Of a stretch of 64,000 nucleotides of DNA, positions 1 through 9,167 are shown in pieces; positions within the stretch are counted from its first letter, which is position 1; each line of letters begins with the position of its first letter. The translations under genes and the position numbers were made by a program. The stretch spans positions 1 to 64,000 of the forward strand of contig CALXOA010000078.1 of the NCBI GenBank assembly GCA_944389895.1, in the 5' to 3' direction. The DNA comes from an uncultured Victivallis sp. GTDB taxonomy: Bacteria; Verrucomicrobiota; Lentisphaeria; Victivallales; Victivallaceae. Below the pieces are notes generated by a model. That model did not search any database. It was not told where the DNA came from and saw nothing but the letters and a program-made list of their open reading frames with translations.

Positions 1-1239
1 GTCCTGCAGGTAGGGCGGCACGCGGTCACCCTCAGTTCCGGTGCCAACTACTGGCTGCCGCGACGGGAAAGGCACTCCGGAAAAGAATATCTGGCTAACG
101 GATGGGTGGATGTCTCCAGCGGCAAGGTCATGCTCGGAGACGCCAACACCATGTGTGCAACGGTATTCTACGGGCAGTACCTTTACAGCAAATATTCCGG
201 CGACTGGAAGCTGGCAGAGAAGAACTTTCCCCGTCTGCTTGACTTGATGCGTTATCTGGAAATAGTGAACGACTGGGCCGTGCCCTCCACCTCCGCCCGG
301 GAAAATACCCGTTTCGGAGGAATCGATATGGACACCATAACCTATCTCGGTCTGTGTGGACTTGAAAAAATCGCCACGCAGCTCGGTCGGGAGAGTGACC
401 GGGGACGGATCATGTATCTGCGGATGAAGACCTGCTGGTCCGGATTTCTCCGCATGAATTTCGCCCGGTGGATCGATCCGCAGGGTACTTATCCCTGGAT
501 GACCATCCACGGGTTCGCGGAAAATGAACCGGGTATCTTCCGCATTCCCCCGCCGGAAAAACAGCAGGAGGGGATGTTCGGACACGCGGCAACCGTCTTC
601 AGCTGGATCGGCGATCAACCGGAGATGTTTCAGGCGCTCAACGACATCTATCCTGAAGCGTTTCTGGTGAATTATCAGACGGAGCTGATTGAAAAAAAAC
701 TTCCCGGGTGGCGCAAACAGGAATACTGGGTCGAGGCGCCCCATGTGTTCATCGCGGCACGCGCATGGCTGCCGGGCTGGCCCCAGCGGGAGGTCGCCAG
801 AGATTACGAACTCTGGTTGACCCATATCCGCAACCATTCGATCTGGGGAGAAGAGTGCCGCTGGAAAAACGGCGTGGACGGGGAGGTCCCACCACCATCC
901 TGGGCGGCGGGAATGCTCGCGGTTCTGCAGGGACGGGAGGACGGCATTTACCTGATCGACTGGGAACCTGCTGAACTCGGTTCGGCCACCTACGATCGTC
1001 GAAGCGGGGTGTTGCAAGTGGAATTGGATTCTGAAAAGCCGTTCTCTCTGCTTCTTCATTCTCCCCGGGAGATCATCTCGGCACCGGGAAAAATCACTCC
1101 GGAGCCGAACTCCTGCTACAAAATCGATATGCCAAAAGTTTCCGGCCTGGTGAAGATCGCTTTTCGCATCGGATCCGATGACGGAAATTCTTCCGGAAGC
1201 GTTGGGAGGAAACCTGGAAGTGTGTCCGGGAAGCGCTGA
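1..1239 (+). CDS. Unrecognised carbohydrate-related protein, 3' part only
   Basis: The frame is open from the first base, so the true start lies left of the window and 412 residues are visible. The protein is very rich in Trp, Tyr and Arg and looks mostly helical up to about residue 310, followed by about 80 residues of beta-strand character. That order (alpha barrel, then small beta domain) is common in (alpha/alpha)6 glycoside hydrolases, but I see no diagnostic catalytic motif, so a glycosidase role is only inferred. No transmembrane stretch is visible in this part. It is followed after 70 bases by a LacI-type regulator on the same strand. The last ~20 residues are Ser/Gly/Lys-rich and look disordered. 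Confidence 0.6.
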   Translation, partial: VLQVGRHAVTLSSGANYWLPRRERHSGKEYLANGWVDVSSGKVMLGDANTMCATVFYGQYLYSKYSGDWKLAEKNFPRLLDLMRYLEIVNDWAVPSTSARENTRFGGIDMDTITYLGLCGLEKIATQLGRESDRGRIMYLRMKTCWSGFLRMNFARWIDPQGTYPWMTIHGFAENEPGIFRIPPPEKQQEGMFGHAATVFSWIGDQPEMFQALNDIYPEAFLVNYQTELIEKKLPGWRKQEYWVEAPHVFIAARAWLPGWPQREVARDYELWLTHIRNHSIWGEECRWKNGVDGEVPPPSWAAGMLAVLQGREDGIYLIDWEPAELGSATYDRRSGVLQVELDSEKPFSLLLHSPREIISAPGKITPEPNSCYKIDMPKVSGLVKIAFRIGSDDGNSSGSVGRKPGSVSGKR

Positions 1240-1266
1240 TTTCTTTGAAAATCCCCGGCGGCATGC

Positions 1267-1295
1267 TTGTTTTTTTTCCTGTTTTATGTTATAAT
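1267..1295 (+). promoter_or_regulatory. Sigma-70-type promoter for the LacI-family gene
   Basis: TTGTTT (1267-1272) and a perfect TATAAT (1290-1295) are separated by 17 bases. The predicted transcript start is about 25-30 bases before the ATG at 1331, giving a short leader. Confidence 0.55.
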
Positions 1296-1330
1296 GCTGG
1301 CAATTCAAAATGAGACGGTATCAAAATTCC

Positions 1331-2398
1331 ATGACGAAAAGGGTTTCTCTGAATGATGTCGCAGCGCGCGCCGGAGTTTCGATTGGAACGGCGTCGCGGG
1401 TGCTGAACGGCAATCCCCGGGTTTCTCCGGAGGCATGTTCTTCGGTACAGGAGGCGATCATTGCATTGGGGTACCTGCCGGATCCGGCGGCCCGCTCCAT
1501 GCGCAAAAAAGAGGCGGACGGTCAGAACGGCGTCTGGTCGGGAAACATCGGTTTTGTAATGCCGGATACCGATGTTTCAATGCTGGAAGTGCCACAAGTC
1601 TCCGGTTTGATCAACACTACGCTGCGCGAGTTGACACCGGAGGGATTCCATCTGATGATCGCTTTTCCGCCGGAGAGTTCGATCGTACCTCATATGGTGA
1701 TCGACCGCAAGATCGAAGGTATGATCGTATTCGGCGAACTCTCCACCCTCCAGATCGAAAAGATCATGGCGGTGATGCCGATAGTGATGATCGGGGACGC
1801 GCCGGAGGAGTTTGCGGTATCCACCGTCGGCGTAGACAACCGTCTGTCGATTTTCAGTGCGGTTCAGCAACTTTACAAGGCCGGCCATCGACGAATTGCC
1901 TTTGTCAACAACGAGGCGAAACAACTCCAGTTCATGCAACGGCGCCAGGCGTTTCTGGAGGCAGTACAGAAGCTGGGGTTACCGGAATTAACCGCGGTCT
2001 CCAATGCGAAAGTACGGACTTTTCCGGTAAAGGCGGAACAAACATTCCCCTGCATGGATTCACTGGTTGCCCGGCTGTTCGATCAGGAAACGCCCCCCCC
2101 AACGGCTCTGCTGGTGGCAAACGACTGGCAGGCCGTCGGCGTTTATCGGGCGCTGGAAAAACGAGGAATACGCCCGGGAACCGACGTCGCGGTAATCGGC
2201 TTCGACAACGAAATCAGGATCTGTAACTTATTGTCTCCTCCGCTCTGTTCCATCGAGTATCCGGTCCAGGAAGTTGCCCATGATGCCGTGCAGTTACTGC
2301 TCTCGGCTTTGCGGGATCCGGCACATCGGGTCAGCCGGATTCTGACCCCGGGAACCTTGATCCGGCGGGAATCCTTCTGCCCGGCTCCGGTCAGGTGA
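1331..2398 (+). CDS. LacI/GalR-family transcriptional regulator
   Basis: DNA-binding repressor of the LacI family. Residues 1-55 hold the classical helix-turn-helix (SLNDVAARAGVSIGTASRVL) and hinge, followed by a periplasmic-binding-protein-like effector domain to the end (355 residues, normal for the family). An in-frame ATG also exists at 1310. I prefer 1331 because MTKRVSLNDVA matches the usual family N-terminus; neither start has a strong ribosome-binding site. It lies 174 bases upstream of the URO-D-like gene on the same strand and is the obvious candidate to control it. The effector is probably a sugar or sugar phosphate, but nothing in the sequence identifies it. Confidence 0.9.
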   Translation: MTKRVSLNDVAARAGVSIGTASRVLNGNPRVSPEACSSVQEAIIALGYLPDPAARSMRKKEADGQNGVWSGNIGFVMPDTDVSMLEVPQVSGLINTTLRELTPEGFHLMIAFPPESSIVPHMVIDRKIEGMIVFGELSTLQIEKIMAVMPIVMIGDAPEEFAVSTVGVDNRLSIFSAVQQLYKAGHRRIAFVNNEAKQLQFMQRRQAFLEAVQKLGLPELTAVSNAKVRTFPVKAEQTFPCMDSLVARLFDQETPPPTALLVANDWQAVGVYRALEKRGIRPGTDVAVIGFDNEIRICNLLSPPLCSIEYPVQEVAHDAVQLLLSALRDPAHRVSRILTPGTLIRRESFCPAPVR

Positions 2399-2484
2399 TT
2401 CCCCGGGCCGCTCCTTTCCGTACTCATTGCCGAGATCCGGAACCGAAGCAGCCGCAATGAGTGAAGTAACTTTTTTTCCGGGAC

Positions 2485-2512
2485 TTGCAAACCGGAATCC
2501 CCGGGATATAGT
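2485..2512 (+). promoter_or_regulatory. Promoter with inverted repeat before the URO-D-like gene
   Basis: TTGCAA (2485-2490), 16 bases, TATAGT (2507-2512). The -35 lies inside an inverted repeat, TTCCGG, 10 bases, CCGGAA (2476-2497), which could be the operator of the adjacent LacI-type regulator. TTCCGG is a frequent word in this genome, so the operator reading is weak. Confidence 0.4.
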
Positions 2513-2572
2513 AGTTCAAACGACCTTCCGTTTTCTCTGAAAACAGTTGCTCAACCCGAGGAGGCACATACC

Positions 2573-3724
2573 ATGGCGGATCAGTACGGCAAACGGATCC
2601 AGACGCTGCTGGATCGGATCGAGGAGAAATATACTCCGGCGCGAATCGCCGCCGCGGAGCAGAAATGGCGGAACCTGTGGGATTTCGACACACCGTTTCA
2701 GCAGCCGCCGATAACCCTGCACCGGGGGCGCCGCATTGACGGAGTCATACAGTATCCGATGGAGACGACGGAAGAGCGGCGCCGGCTGCTGGAGTTGAAA
2801 CTGAATGACATTCTGCAGCTCGCCGACATCGAGGACGACTTTCTGCCGGTTCTGCACCTGGATGCCGGAGCCTACATTCTGGCGGAGGTGTTCGGCGGTG
2901 AGCGTGTCCGGGAAAACAATCTCTACGTGATTTCTCCGTTCCTGATGTCGGAGGAGGAAATTGCCGCAATGCCGGAATTTGAGCCGGAACGGGAACACTG
3001 CTACGCACAGATGGTATTCGACACTCTCCACTTTTTCCGCGAGGAAACCGCCGGGCGCATTCCGATCAACCTCCACACACCGCAGGGTCCGCTGGAAACA
3101 TTCAGCTGCATGTGCGAAAGCAGCTGTTTCTTCATGGCGCTCCTGGATGATCCGGTCATGGTGACTGCGGCGCTTGACAAGGTCATTGACGCCTACATCT
3201 GGTATGTCCGGCGCCAGCAGGAAATTCTCGGCGACAATGCCCGGTTCAACTTCGCGATGAGTTACACACCACGCCCGCGGGGAACCGGAATCGGCGTCGG
3301 AGAAGACGTCATGGCCACCATCAGCCCGGAGTGCTTCCGGCTGACTCTGCCGCTTTACGAACGGATCGCCGGAACATTCGGTAAAATCCTCCTTCACTCC
3401 TGCGGTAATCCGGTGCACCAGCTGCCGCTGATCATGGAAACCGAGGCGATCAGCGGAATACACTTTTCGCAGGTGGAAGCGGAGGAGTTCATGCCGGGCA
3501 TCTCCCGCCCGATTGTCGTGCAGTCGCGAAATGACTGGACGGATTTCCGGCAGTTGACGCGTTACGCGCAGGTCGCGAAGGAGTGTAATATCCGCATCGC
3601 CTACCAGTTTCAGTCGCTGGAACAGTTCACGCAGGTCGGGGAAGACCGGACCCGTTACGATCCGGCACTGATGCGTGAACTGTTTCTGCGCGCCCGGGAG
3701 ATCATCGACGCCGCCCACTGCTGA
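2573..3724 (+). CDS. URO-D-superfamily protein (uroporphyrinogen decarboxylase-like)
   Basis: A 383-residue protein with the URO-D fold signature late in the chain: LLHSCGNPVHQLPLI followed by GIHFSQVEAEEF (about residues 278-308), as in MtaA/CmuA-type methyltransferases and distant URO-D homologues. It is longer than haem-pathway HemE, and I do not see the HemE N-terminal PVWxMRQAGR motif, so it is unlikely to be the haem enzyme. A strong GAGGAGG ribosome-binding site lies 8 bases before the ATG. There is no haem or corrinoid gene beside it; neighbours are a LacI regulator and glycosidase genes, suggesting a role in sugar or methoxyl-sugar metabolism. That role is inference. Confidence 0.75.
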   Translation: MADQYGKRIQTLLDRIEEKYTPARIAAAEQKWRNLWDFDTPFQQPPITLHRGRRIDGVIQYPMETTEERRRLLELKLNDILQLADIEDDFLPVLHLDAGAYILAEVFGGERVRENNLYVISPFLMSEEEIAAMPEFEPEREHCYAQMVFDTLHFFREETAGRIPINLHTPQGPLETFSCMCESSCFFMALLDDPVMVTAALDKVIDAYIWYVRRQQEILGDNARFNFAMSYTPRPRGTGIGVGEDVMATISPECFRLTLPLYERIAGTFGKILLHSCGNPVHQLPLIMETEAISGIHFSQVEAEEFMPGISRPIVVQSRNDWTDFRQLTRYAQVAKECNIRIAYQFQSLEQFTQVGEDRTRYDPALMRELFLRAREIIDAAHC

Positions 3725-3806
3725 CGCGGCGCTCCCGTACATCGCAGGGAGCAGAAGCCGTCCCGTCCGGAGAAGGCGGATAAGGCCGGCTTCCGTTCCG
3801 GCAGGC

Positions 3807-5009
3807 TCAGCCAAGTTTCAGGTCCGGATTTCCGGGGCCGAAATGTTTCAGCACCACCAGCGGTTCGACATCGGACCGGTTGACGATGGTGACCCCGGTC
3901 CGGGCTGCCTGTTCCGAAACGAAATATTCGTCACGGGTGAGCTCGCCATAGCGGATCAGCGCCGGAGTCTCCAGGGGCATATCGTTGATGGTGCCATGCC
4001 CTTGAAGCGCAATCATCCCGTAAGCTGCGGCATCGCGGATCAACGCACTGCGCCCCGGTTGAATCGTCAGTTCCTTTGCGGAAACCGCCCCGGATTTGTA
4101 GCAGATCCACCGGTCGTGGATTCCCGCCTCGGCCATCTCCTCGGCCGGAGCGGCGTCAACCGGGGGCATGAAACGGTGGCGGCGGAACTCCGGATCGGTG
4201 TTGAGTTCCCAGTCGATCACTTCGACCAGATAGTCGATATCGCCTCTGCGCTCGGGGGGACAATCCTTCCAGAGCAGCGATTCCGAAACCAGCTGATCAT
4301 CGGTGAGGCTCTGATACATTGCATAAACGTCGCTCGCGGCCTGCGGCTCGTAGGTGCAGAGACTCCCGGGTGCGTGGAGCACGCCCGGCGGCACATCCCA
4401 GCCGGTCCCGGGAACCAGCCGATAGGCTCTGGAGAGGTCGGTGATATGGTTGTCTCCCGCGGTGAAGCACTCAAGCGCCCGTCGGACCTGATCACGGGTG
4501 GTTCCCGGTTCCAGCCCGAAAAAGGTGAATGGAAAACGACCGCCGTAATTGTTCAGTTGAGGCGGGAAATAGTAACATTCCGGCTTCCCTTTCTGTCCGA
4601 CCAGCCTGGCATGGCACTCCCGATGATGGATATGAAGGGGCAGCGGCCCAAGATTGTCAAAGAATTTTGAAAAGACCGGCCATGCACCGCAGGTTTTCCA
4701 CAGCCGGTCACCGATCAGCTCGGCCCCCAGTTCCGCCACCGCCTCCGAGAGCGGAACCAGTTCCCCATCGGGGCAGACGACGTGACTGATCCCCTCATTC
4801 GGAGCGGTGAGCGGACCGTTGTCGGCGGCAGTGGCGCTGCCCAGCCACCGCTCGTCGAGACCGCCCCGGGCCGCACCGAGCGCATAGTAGTCATCAGGAT
4901 GAAGTTTGATCCGGCGCCCCGGAATACAGAAGGAACGCGGCACCCAGCAGGGAGCCAGGCGGAAGATGCCTTCACCGGAGGCGAAGGCCGATCGGATGGG
5001 GTTCGACAT
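3807..5009 (-). CDS. ManA-like cupin protein (putative sugar-phosphate isomerase)
   Basis: Cytoplasmic cupin-type protein of 400 residues from the chosen ATG. The segment LPLHIHHRECHARL...KPECYYFP carries the H-x-H and Glu typical of the metal site of type I mannose-6-phosphate isomerases, and WDVPPGVLHAPG supplies a further cupin His. I chose the ATG at 5009 (MSNPIRSAF) because AGGAG lies 10 bases upstream; the frame is open to 5063. It follows the 5029-7080 glycosidase gene by 19 bases and so forms a two-gene operon with it. A sugar-isomerase role fits that context; the exact substrate is unknown. It converges on the URO-D-like gene. Confidence 0.6.
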   Translation of the reverse strand: MSNPIRSAFASGEGIFRLAPCWVPRSFCIPGRRIKLHPDDYYALGAARGGLDERWLGSATAADNGPLTAPNEGISHVVCPDGELVPLSEAVAELGAELIGDRLWKTCGAWPVFSKFFDNLGPLPLHIHHRECHARLVGQKGKPECYYFPPQLNNYGGRFPFTFFGLEPGTTRDQVRRALECFTAGDNHITDLSRAYRLVPGTGWDVPPGVLHAPGSLCTYEPQAASDVYAMYQSLTDDQLVSESLLWKDCPPERRGDIDYLVEVIDWELNTDPEFRRHRFMPPVDAAPAEEMAEAGIHDRWICYKSGAVSAKELTIQPGRSALIRDAAAYGMIALQGHGTINDMPLETPALIRYGELTRDEYFVSEQAARTGVTIVNRSDVEPLVVLKHFGPGNPDLKLG

Positions 5010-5028
5010 GGTATGAATCTCCTGTTGG

Positions 5029-7080
5029 TCAAGGTTGCAACGTAAACAATTCCGCATTGTCAAATCGTTCCAGGCGGAGAGTCAGCCGCCCCTCCTGGAA
5101 GAGAGATCGTATCTCCCGGCCATCAGAGGCGCGGGTGATGCGCGCCGGGAGGAAGCCATCCGGTAATTTGACGGTCAACTCCAGATCGAAGAGCGGCAGA
5201 TTGGGCAGTTCCGCCTGAAAATTCACCATTCCAAGCAACAGCGCCTGATCAACGGTCGATTCCAGCACCGTCAGTTCCACCGCCGGCGGCAGATTGCGTG
5301 ACGACACCACAAATTCCGGCAGATGCTCCCGGAAGAGCGCACGGCCGAACTCCTGCTGGCTCCAGCATCGTTTCGCCAGTAGACGGCCATAGAGATAGAT
5401 GACTTCTCCGCGGCCGAACCGATGCCGGGTCAACCCGGCGGCTTTCGATACCGGGCCGGGTGGATTGGAGTGAATCGAAGCGTAATGGTCCGGATCGTCC
5501 GGCGGAAAGTCGGTCAGGGCAACTCGTCCCGATACCAGTGTACCGGCCCGGGGAACCACCAGCGGCGCCTTTCCTTCAGCCAGAAGCATCTCGTTGCCGT
5601 ACTGCAGATAGCTCACCTCGCCGGATGTTTCGCCGGAGGCGTCGACTCCGAAAAGTTCCGCCAGCTGGAAGTTACCGTCGGATATCCCCTCCGGAGTGCT
5701 GAATGAACTCCATCCGGTGGCGATCAGGGTACCGCCTTCAGAGACGAACCGGCGAATCCTCCGGCACTCTTCGCTGGAAAGATAACGTGCATCGGGCAGA
5801 ATCAACGCCTTGAGGTCATGGTCCAGTTCAGTCCGGTCGGTGATGACCCGGTAAGGCAGATGAAGCTGATTGAGCAGTTCCGCGCAACCGAGGGCCTCGT
5901 CGAGCAGGGGATTGCGGTTTTTATCCATATTGCCGTTGCGGGGCATCGTCAGTTCGGCCAGCGGGGTCCCGTCGAGCTGAGGCTCGATGCAACTCGCCAT
6001 GGAGAAGTAGAGCCCCACTTCTCCCCGGAGCCGGGGCCGGTGTCCGGCGATCTCCCGTCGGATGGGCTCCAGTTTCGCGCCGATCTTTCCGAGCCGGCGG
6101 TAGAAGGCGTCATAGAGGGTACCATCCGGATTGATCGCGTCGATGAAGAAATAGGCTCCGCCGTTCATCAACGTGGTGACAGCATGAAGATAGAGCTCCT
6201 CGTCGGATTTGCAGGTGGTATGATCCGCCAGAGAGACGCAGCGGGAGGTCATGAATTCAAACGGCGGCCTGCTGGTATAGGCGGAAAAGACTTTGACTCC
6301 GAACCGCTGCTGAAGCCTTCCGCCGTAGAAGTCCCCCGAGGCGTAATCCGCAGCAGCGGCAATGCCGGAACTCTGTCCAAGCCGCCAGCCGTGCAGAACC
6401 GGGGAAAACTGGTGGGTGACGGCAATCTCCGGAGCGACACCACGCACCAGATCGCTGAGCTGCCGGGCGAATGCGGCGATCGACTCTTCGCGCCAACGCT
6501 GAAACCGGACCCAGCGAAGATCGTTCCAGTCGAGTTTCTCCGGCAATTCCAGGCCCGAGGCGCGCCGGAACCCCTCCCGGCAGCAGGGACAGACGCAGAT
6601 ACGCGGCCAGAAGGTCATGTCGATGAAGAGTCCGGCAATATCATAATCCAGAATCTCGGTGATCTGCGCCCGGCAGAACGCCTGGTAGTCGGGGTGGTTG
6701 GGACAACACCAGTGATAGCGGCGGTCTCTGAAAACCCCGTCGGCACTCTTCAACCTCCAGTCGGGATGAGTAATGGCGGCATTGTTGTGATAGACCACGG
6801 TATAATAGGCCACCGGTACGATGCCGACGCGGGCAAGTTCAGTAACGGTCTCCCCGAAGAGATCCCGGCCGCACAGGTTGGCGTGCATATGTCCGACCCG
6901 GGTGGGATAGTAACAGTTCCCGTTGTGATCGCAGGCGTAAACCATGGCCGATTCAACGCCCGACTCCCGGACCTTCGCCGCATAGTCCACCGGATCAAAA
7001 CGACTCATGAAAAGCTTTTTCTGATCCGTGATATGGTTATCGATCAGAAGCCTTGAATAGCACATAAACAATGATTTCAT
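5029..7080 (-). CDS. Putative glycoside hydrolase, GH42/GHL6-like, with trimerisation-type domain
   Basis: A 683-residue protein without a signal peptide, so probably cytoplasmic. Residues ~20-360 look like a TIM-barrel glycosidase (ESAMVYACDHNGNCYYPT, GLFIDMTFWPRICVC). Residues ~400-470 (ALILPDARYLSSEECRRI...GGTLIATG) match the glutamine-amidotransferase-like trimerisation domain of GH42 beta-galactosidases, and a beta domain ends the chain. This arrangement is typical of the poorly characterised hypothetical glycosyl hydrolase 6 and fucosidase-like groups. GGAG precedes the ATG by 10 bases. It is first gene of an operon with the ManA-like cupin and is divergent from an AraC regulator, which likely controls it. 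Substrate unknown. Confidence 0.65.
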   Translation of the reverse strand: MKSLFMCYSRLLIDNHITDQKKLFMSRFDPVDYAAKVRESGVESAMVYACDHNGNCYYPTRVGHMHANLCGRDLFGETVTELARVGIVPVAYYTVVYHNNAAITHPDWRLKSADGVFRDRRYHWCCPNHPDYQAFCRAQITEILDYDIAGLFIDMTFWPRICVCPCCREGFRRASGLELPEKLDWNDLRWVRFQRWREESIAAFARQLSDLVRGVAPEIAVTHQFSPVLHGWRLGQSSGIAAAADYASGDFYGGRLQQRFGVKVFSAYTSRPPFEFMTSRCVSLADHTTCKSDEELYLHAVTTLMNGGAYFFIDAINPDGTLYDAFYRRLGKIGAKLEPIRREIAGHRPRLRGEVGLYFSMASCIEPQLDGTPLAELTMPRNGNMDKNRNPLLDEALGCAELLNQLHLPYRVITDRTELDHDLKALILPDARYLSSEECRRIRRFVSEGGTLIATGWSSFSTPEGISDGNFQLAELFGVDASGETSGEVSYLQYGNEMLLAEGKAPLVVPRAGTLVSGRVALTDFPPDDPDHYASIHSNPPGPVSKAAGLTRHRFGRGEVIYLYGRLLAKRCWSQQEFGRALFREHLPEFVVSSRNLPPAVELTVLESTVDQALLLGMVNFQAELPNLPLFDLELTVKLPDGFLPARITRASDGREIRSLFQEGRLTLRLERFDNAELFTLQP

Positions 7081-7133
7081 CAGAATGCTTCTCCGACAGA
7101 GCCGATTTTATGAAAAATATTTACTTCCTTGCC

Positions 7134-7161
7134 TTGTAGAAAATTCTGTTTATATTATAGT
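7134..7161 (+). promoter_or_regulatory. Candidate promoter of the AraC gene at 7200
   Basis: TTGTAG (7134-7139), 16 bases, TATAGT (7156-7161) in the 119-base divergent intergenic region. It matches the consensus only moderately. Confidence 0.35.
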
Positions 7162-7199
7162 TGAAAAACACCGTCAGAGCATAGAGGAGGAATCAATCA

Positions 7200-8120
7200 T
7201 TGTTAGCACAAAACGGGTATTTGGAGCGGGCATACGATTTGCGCATCACCCCGGGAGTCTGCTGGCATGGCCAATGGGTTCCCGGGCGGATTGAGCGCAA
7301 CCGGCGGATCTACGACTATGAACTGGTACTCTTCAGCCGGGGGCGCGGACGGGTGATCTCCGCCGACGAGGTTTATTACAACTGCGCCGGGACCGTGATG
7401 ATTCTGCCGCCGGACTGGATTCACTGCACCATCGCGGAGAGCGAAGTGGAGCGCTGGTGTGTCCATTTCGACTGGATGGGGGATTGTTCCGGCCACCGCG
7501 ACCGGAGTTCGCCGTTTGTCTATCTTGATGCACCGGAACCCTTCGATCGGCGGCAGTGCGCAGCGCCGCCGCCGGAGGAACTCGGAATCGTACTGCCGTT
7601 TCTGCGCCGCCTTTCCACCGGGGAAGCCGATCGTCTGCTGGAGCTCCTGCAACGCTATTTCACATCGTCGTCGGCCGACCTGCCGGGCTGGTTCCGGAGG
7701 CAGTCGCTGTTGCTGGAGATCCTGGCACTGACCCTGAGCGAGCCGCACGCCGGGGAAGAAACCATTCAGGCGAAGCGCGGCAACGCACGGTTTTTTCAGG
7801 CGAAAGGTATCTTTGACGCCCGTTTCACCGAATCGGAGTTGCGCGTCGGAACTGTGGCGGACCAGCTGCTGATCACCCCGAACCATCTTTCGAAGCTTTT
7901 CCGCCAGGAGGTGGGAATGTCGGCGCAGGACTATCTGCAGAGCCGCCGGCTGGAACTGGCACGTCGGCTGCTGGTTTCATCCCAGCTCACGGTGGCCGAA
8001 GTGGCACACGACGCCGGATTTGAATCCCCCAACTATTTCGCCCGGTTCTTCCGCCGCCGGCTGGGCCTCTCCCCATCGGAGTTCCGGCTGCATAAAACTG
8101 TGGAAAAGCAGGAATCGTGA
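7200..8120 (+). CDS. AraC-family transcriptional regulator
   Basis: A 306-residue AraC/XylS regulator with an N-terminal cupin sensor (residues ~15-110, including ADEVYYNCAGTVMILPPDWIH) and a C-terminal double helix-turn-helix (residues ~205-300, ending LTVAEVAHDAGFESPNYFARFFRRRLGLSPSEFR). The start is a TTG at 7200: GAGGAGG lies 10 bases upstream and no ATG fits. It is divergent from the glycoside hydrolase/cupin operon at 5009-7080, its likely target. Its last ~45 codons and the DNA after them are repeated, in degenerate form, at 12252-12401. Confidence 0.9.
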   Translation: MLAQNGYLERAYDLRITPGVCWHGQWVPGRIERNRRIYDYELVLFSRGRGRVISADEVYYNCAGTVMILPPDWIHCTIAESEVERWCVHFDWMGDCSGHRDRSSPFVYLDAPEPFDRRQCAAPPPEELGIVLPFLRRLSTGEADRLLELLQRYFTSSSADLPGWFRRQSLLLEILALTLSEPHAGEETIQAKRGNARFFQAKGIFDARFTESELRVGTVADQLLITPNHLSKLFRQEVGMSAQDYLQSRRLELARRLLVSSQLTVAEVAHDAGFESPNYFARFFRRRLGLSPSEFRLHKTVEKQES

Positions 8121-8312
8121 TGACATGCCGCAGCATTCGGGCCCCTTTTTTCCCAGTTCCGAAGCGCAGGGAAGTACCCTTTCTCCATCGATATTCTCTT
8201 TATTCCATACGGTTTTCGAAATCCCTTTCCGGAGATTGCAGTCGGTGGTTCCGGAACAGGGAGAAGTGCGGTAAAATGCCGGATTTGTGCTAACAATGAT
8301 CGATTTTACGTC

Positions 8313-8341
8313 TTCTCATTTCCCCGATCATCCTGTATAAT
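8313..8341 (+). promoter_or_regulatory. Promoter of pilin-like gene 1
   Basis: A perfect TATAAT at 8336-8341 with a weak -35 (TTCTCA, 8313-8318) at 17 bases. The same promoter is duplicated at 12588-12616. A weak -35 suggests that an activator may be needed; the AraC protein encoded just upstream is a candidate. Confidence 0.5.
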
Positions 8342-8387
8342 ATTCTCCAGAGAACGATCGATTTCACCTCGGAAGGAGAGCGCGACG

Positions 8388-9155
8388 ATGCTACATGGAA
8401 AGTTCTGCCGGAGAAAGTTGCCGCAAGAGCGGTTTCGGCATTTTACATTGATCGAACTTCTGATTGTGATTGCGATCATCGCAATTCTGGCCGCCATGTT
8501 GCTTCCGGCACTCGGCAAGGCGCGTGAGACGGCGAGGCGGAGCAACTGCACCTCGCAGCTCAAGCAGGTCATGTTCGGCCACCAGCTGTATTCCAACGAT
8601 TACGACGGATATATTTTCGGCTGGAAGAACGGCAACACATACAACGGAGAAAGCGCGGCAAGCTGGGGCCAGCTCCTCTCTCTGGGGAAATACCTTCCGG
8701 AAGCGGTAATGAACTGCCCGGGACAAAAGAAACTGGCAAGTTTCTCCGGTTCTGTTACTTACGGGATTTTTGCCCACCTGCTGGGTACCGGTTACATGAA
8801 TGACGGTACGGCCAATGCCCGATATAAGACATTCGGAAAATTCTACACGCCATGCGTGGATGGAGCGGACTTCACTCTGATTTACTCTACAAAACTCATG
8901 CGCAATGTCAGCCAACTGCATCTTTTTTCCGATACATGGCGGGATCTGACCCAGGTTCCGGCATACGAAGTGGGGTTGCCGGTCTATTGCTACTCCCCCT
9001 TGAAGAATGCATCTTTTTATACGGCAAGCATTCATCATGGTAACCGCGGCGTGATGGCCTACGCGGACGGCCATACCGATAATCCGGGAGAGCAGGAACT
9101 TCGGGAGAAGGGGTTCACATGTTTTATCGTCAACGGAGTACCTAAAACATACTGA
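8388..9155 (+). CDS. Type IV pilin-like (pseudopilin) protein 1, H-X9-DG type
   Basis: A 255-residue protein with a 19-residue basic leader, then the prepilin motif [20 protein letters not shown] and a helical spine (residues ~20-45), as in type II secretion pseudopilins. A C-terminal globular domain ends with [12 protein letters not shown], the H-X9-DG motif typical of the Planctomycetes/Lentisphaerae family. The residue before the cleavage-site Phe is His, not the usual Gly. It should be an inner-membrane/periplasmic protein assembled by a T2SS- or T4P-like machine (inference). It lies 12 bases upstream of the secreted hydrolase gene, so the two are co-transcribed. It is a close paralogue of 12663-13427. 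Confidence 0.85.
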   Translation: MLHGKFCRRKLPQERFRHFTLIELLIVIAIIAILAAMLLPALGKARETARRSNCTSQLKQVMFGHQLYSNDYDGYIFGWKNGNTYNGESAASWGQLLSLGKYLPEAVMNCPGQKKLASFSGSVTYGIFAHLLGTGYMNDGTANARYKTFGKFYTPCVDGADFTLIYSTKLMRNVSQLHLFSDTWRDLTQVPAYEVGLPVYCYSPLKNASFYTASIHHGNRGVMAYADGHTDNPGEQELREKGFTCFIVNGVPKTY

Positions 9156-9167
9156 AAAGGAGGTATG

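Larger units (their letters stand above)
7976..9155 (+). repeat. Copy A of a ~1.18 kb direct duplication
   Basis: This block (3' end of the AraC gene, intergenic region, pilin-like gene 1) is repeated at 12252-13427 in the same orientation. Conservation is near complete across the promoter region (from about 8276) and the first ~85 codons of the pilin-like gene, and looser on either side. The two copies flank the large secreted hydrolase gene 9168-12059. The stretch 8121-8312 between the AraC stop and the promoter contains no gene that I can see. Confidence 0.85.

Noticed and set aside
2573-3724. HemE (haem-pathway uroporphyrinogen decarboxylase)
   Set aside because: The N-terminal HemE motif is absent, the length differs and no haem genes are near; only the wider superfamily call is kept.
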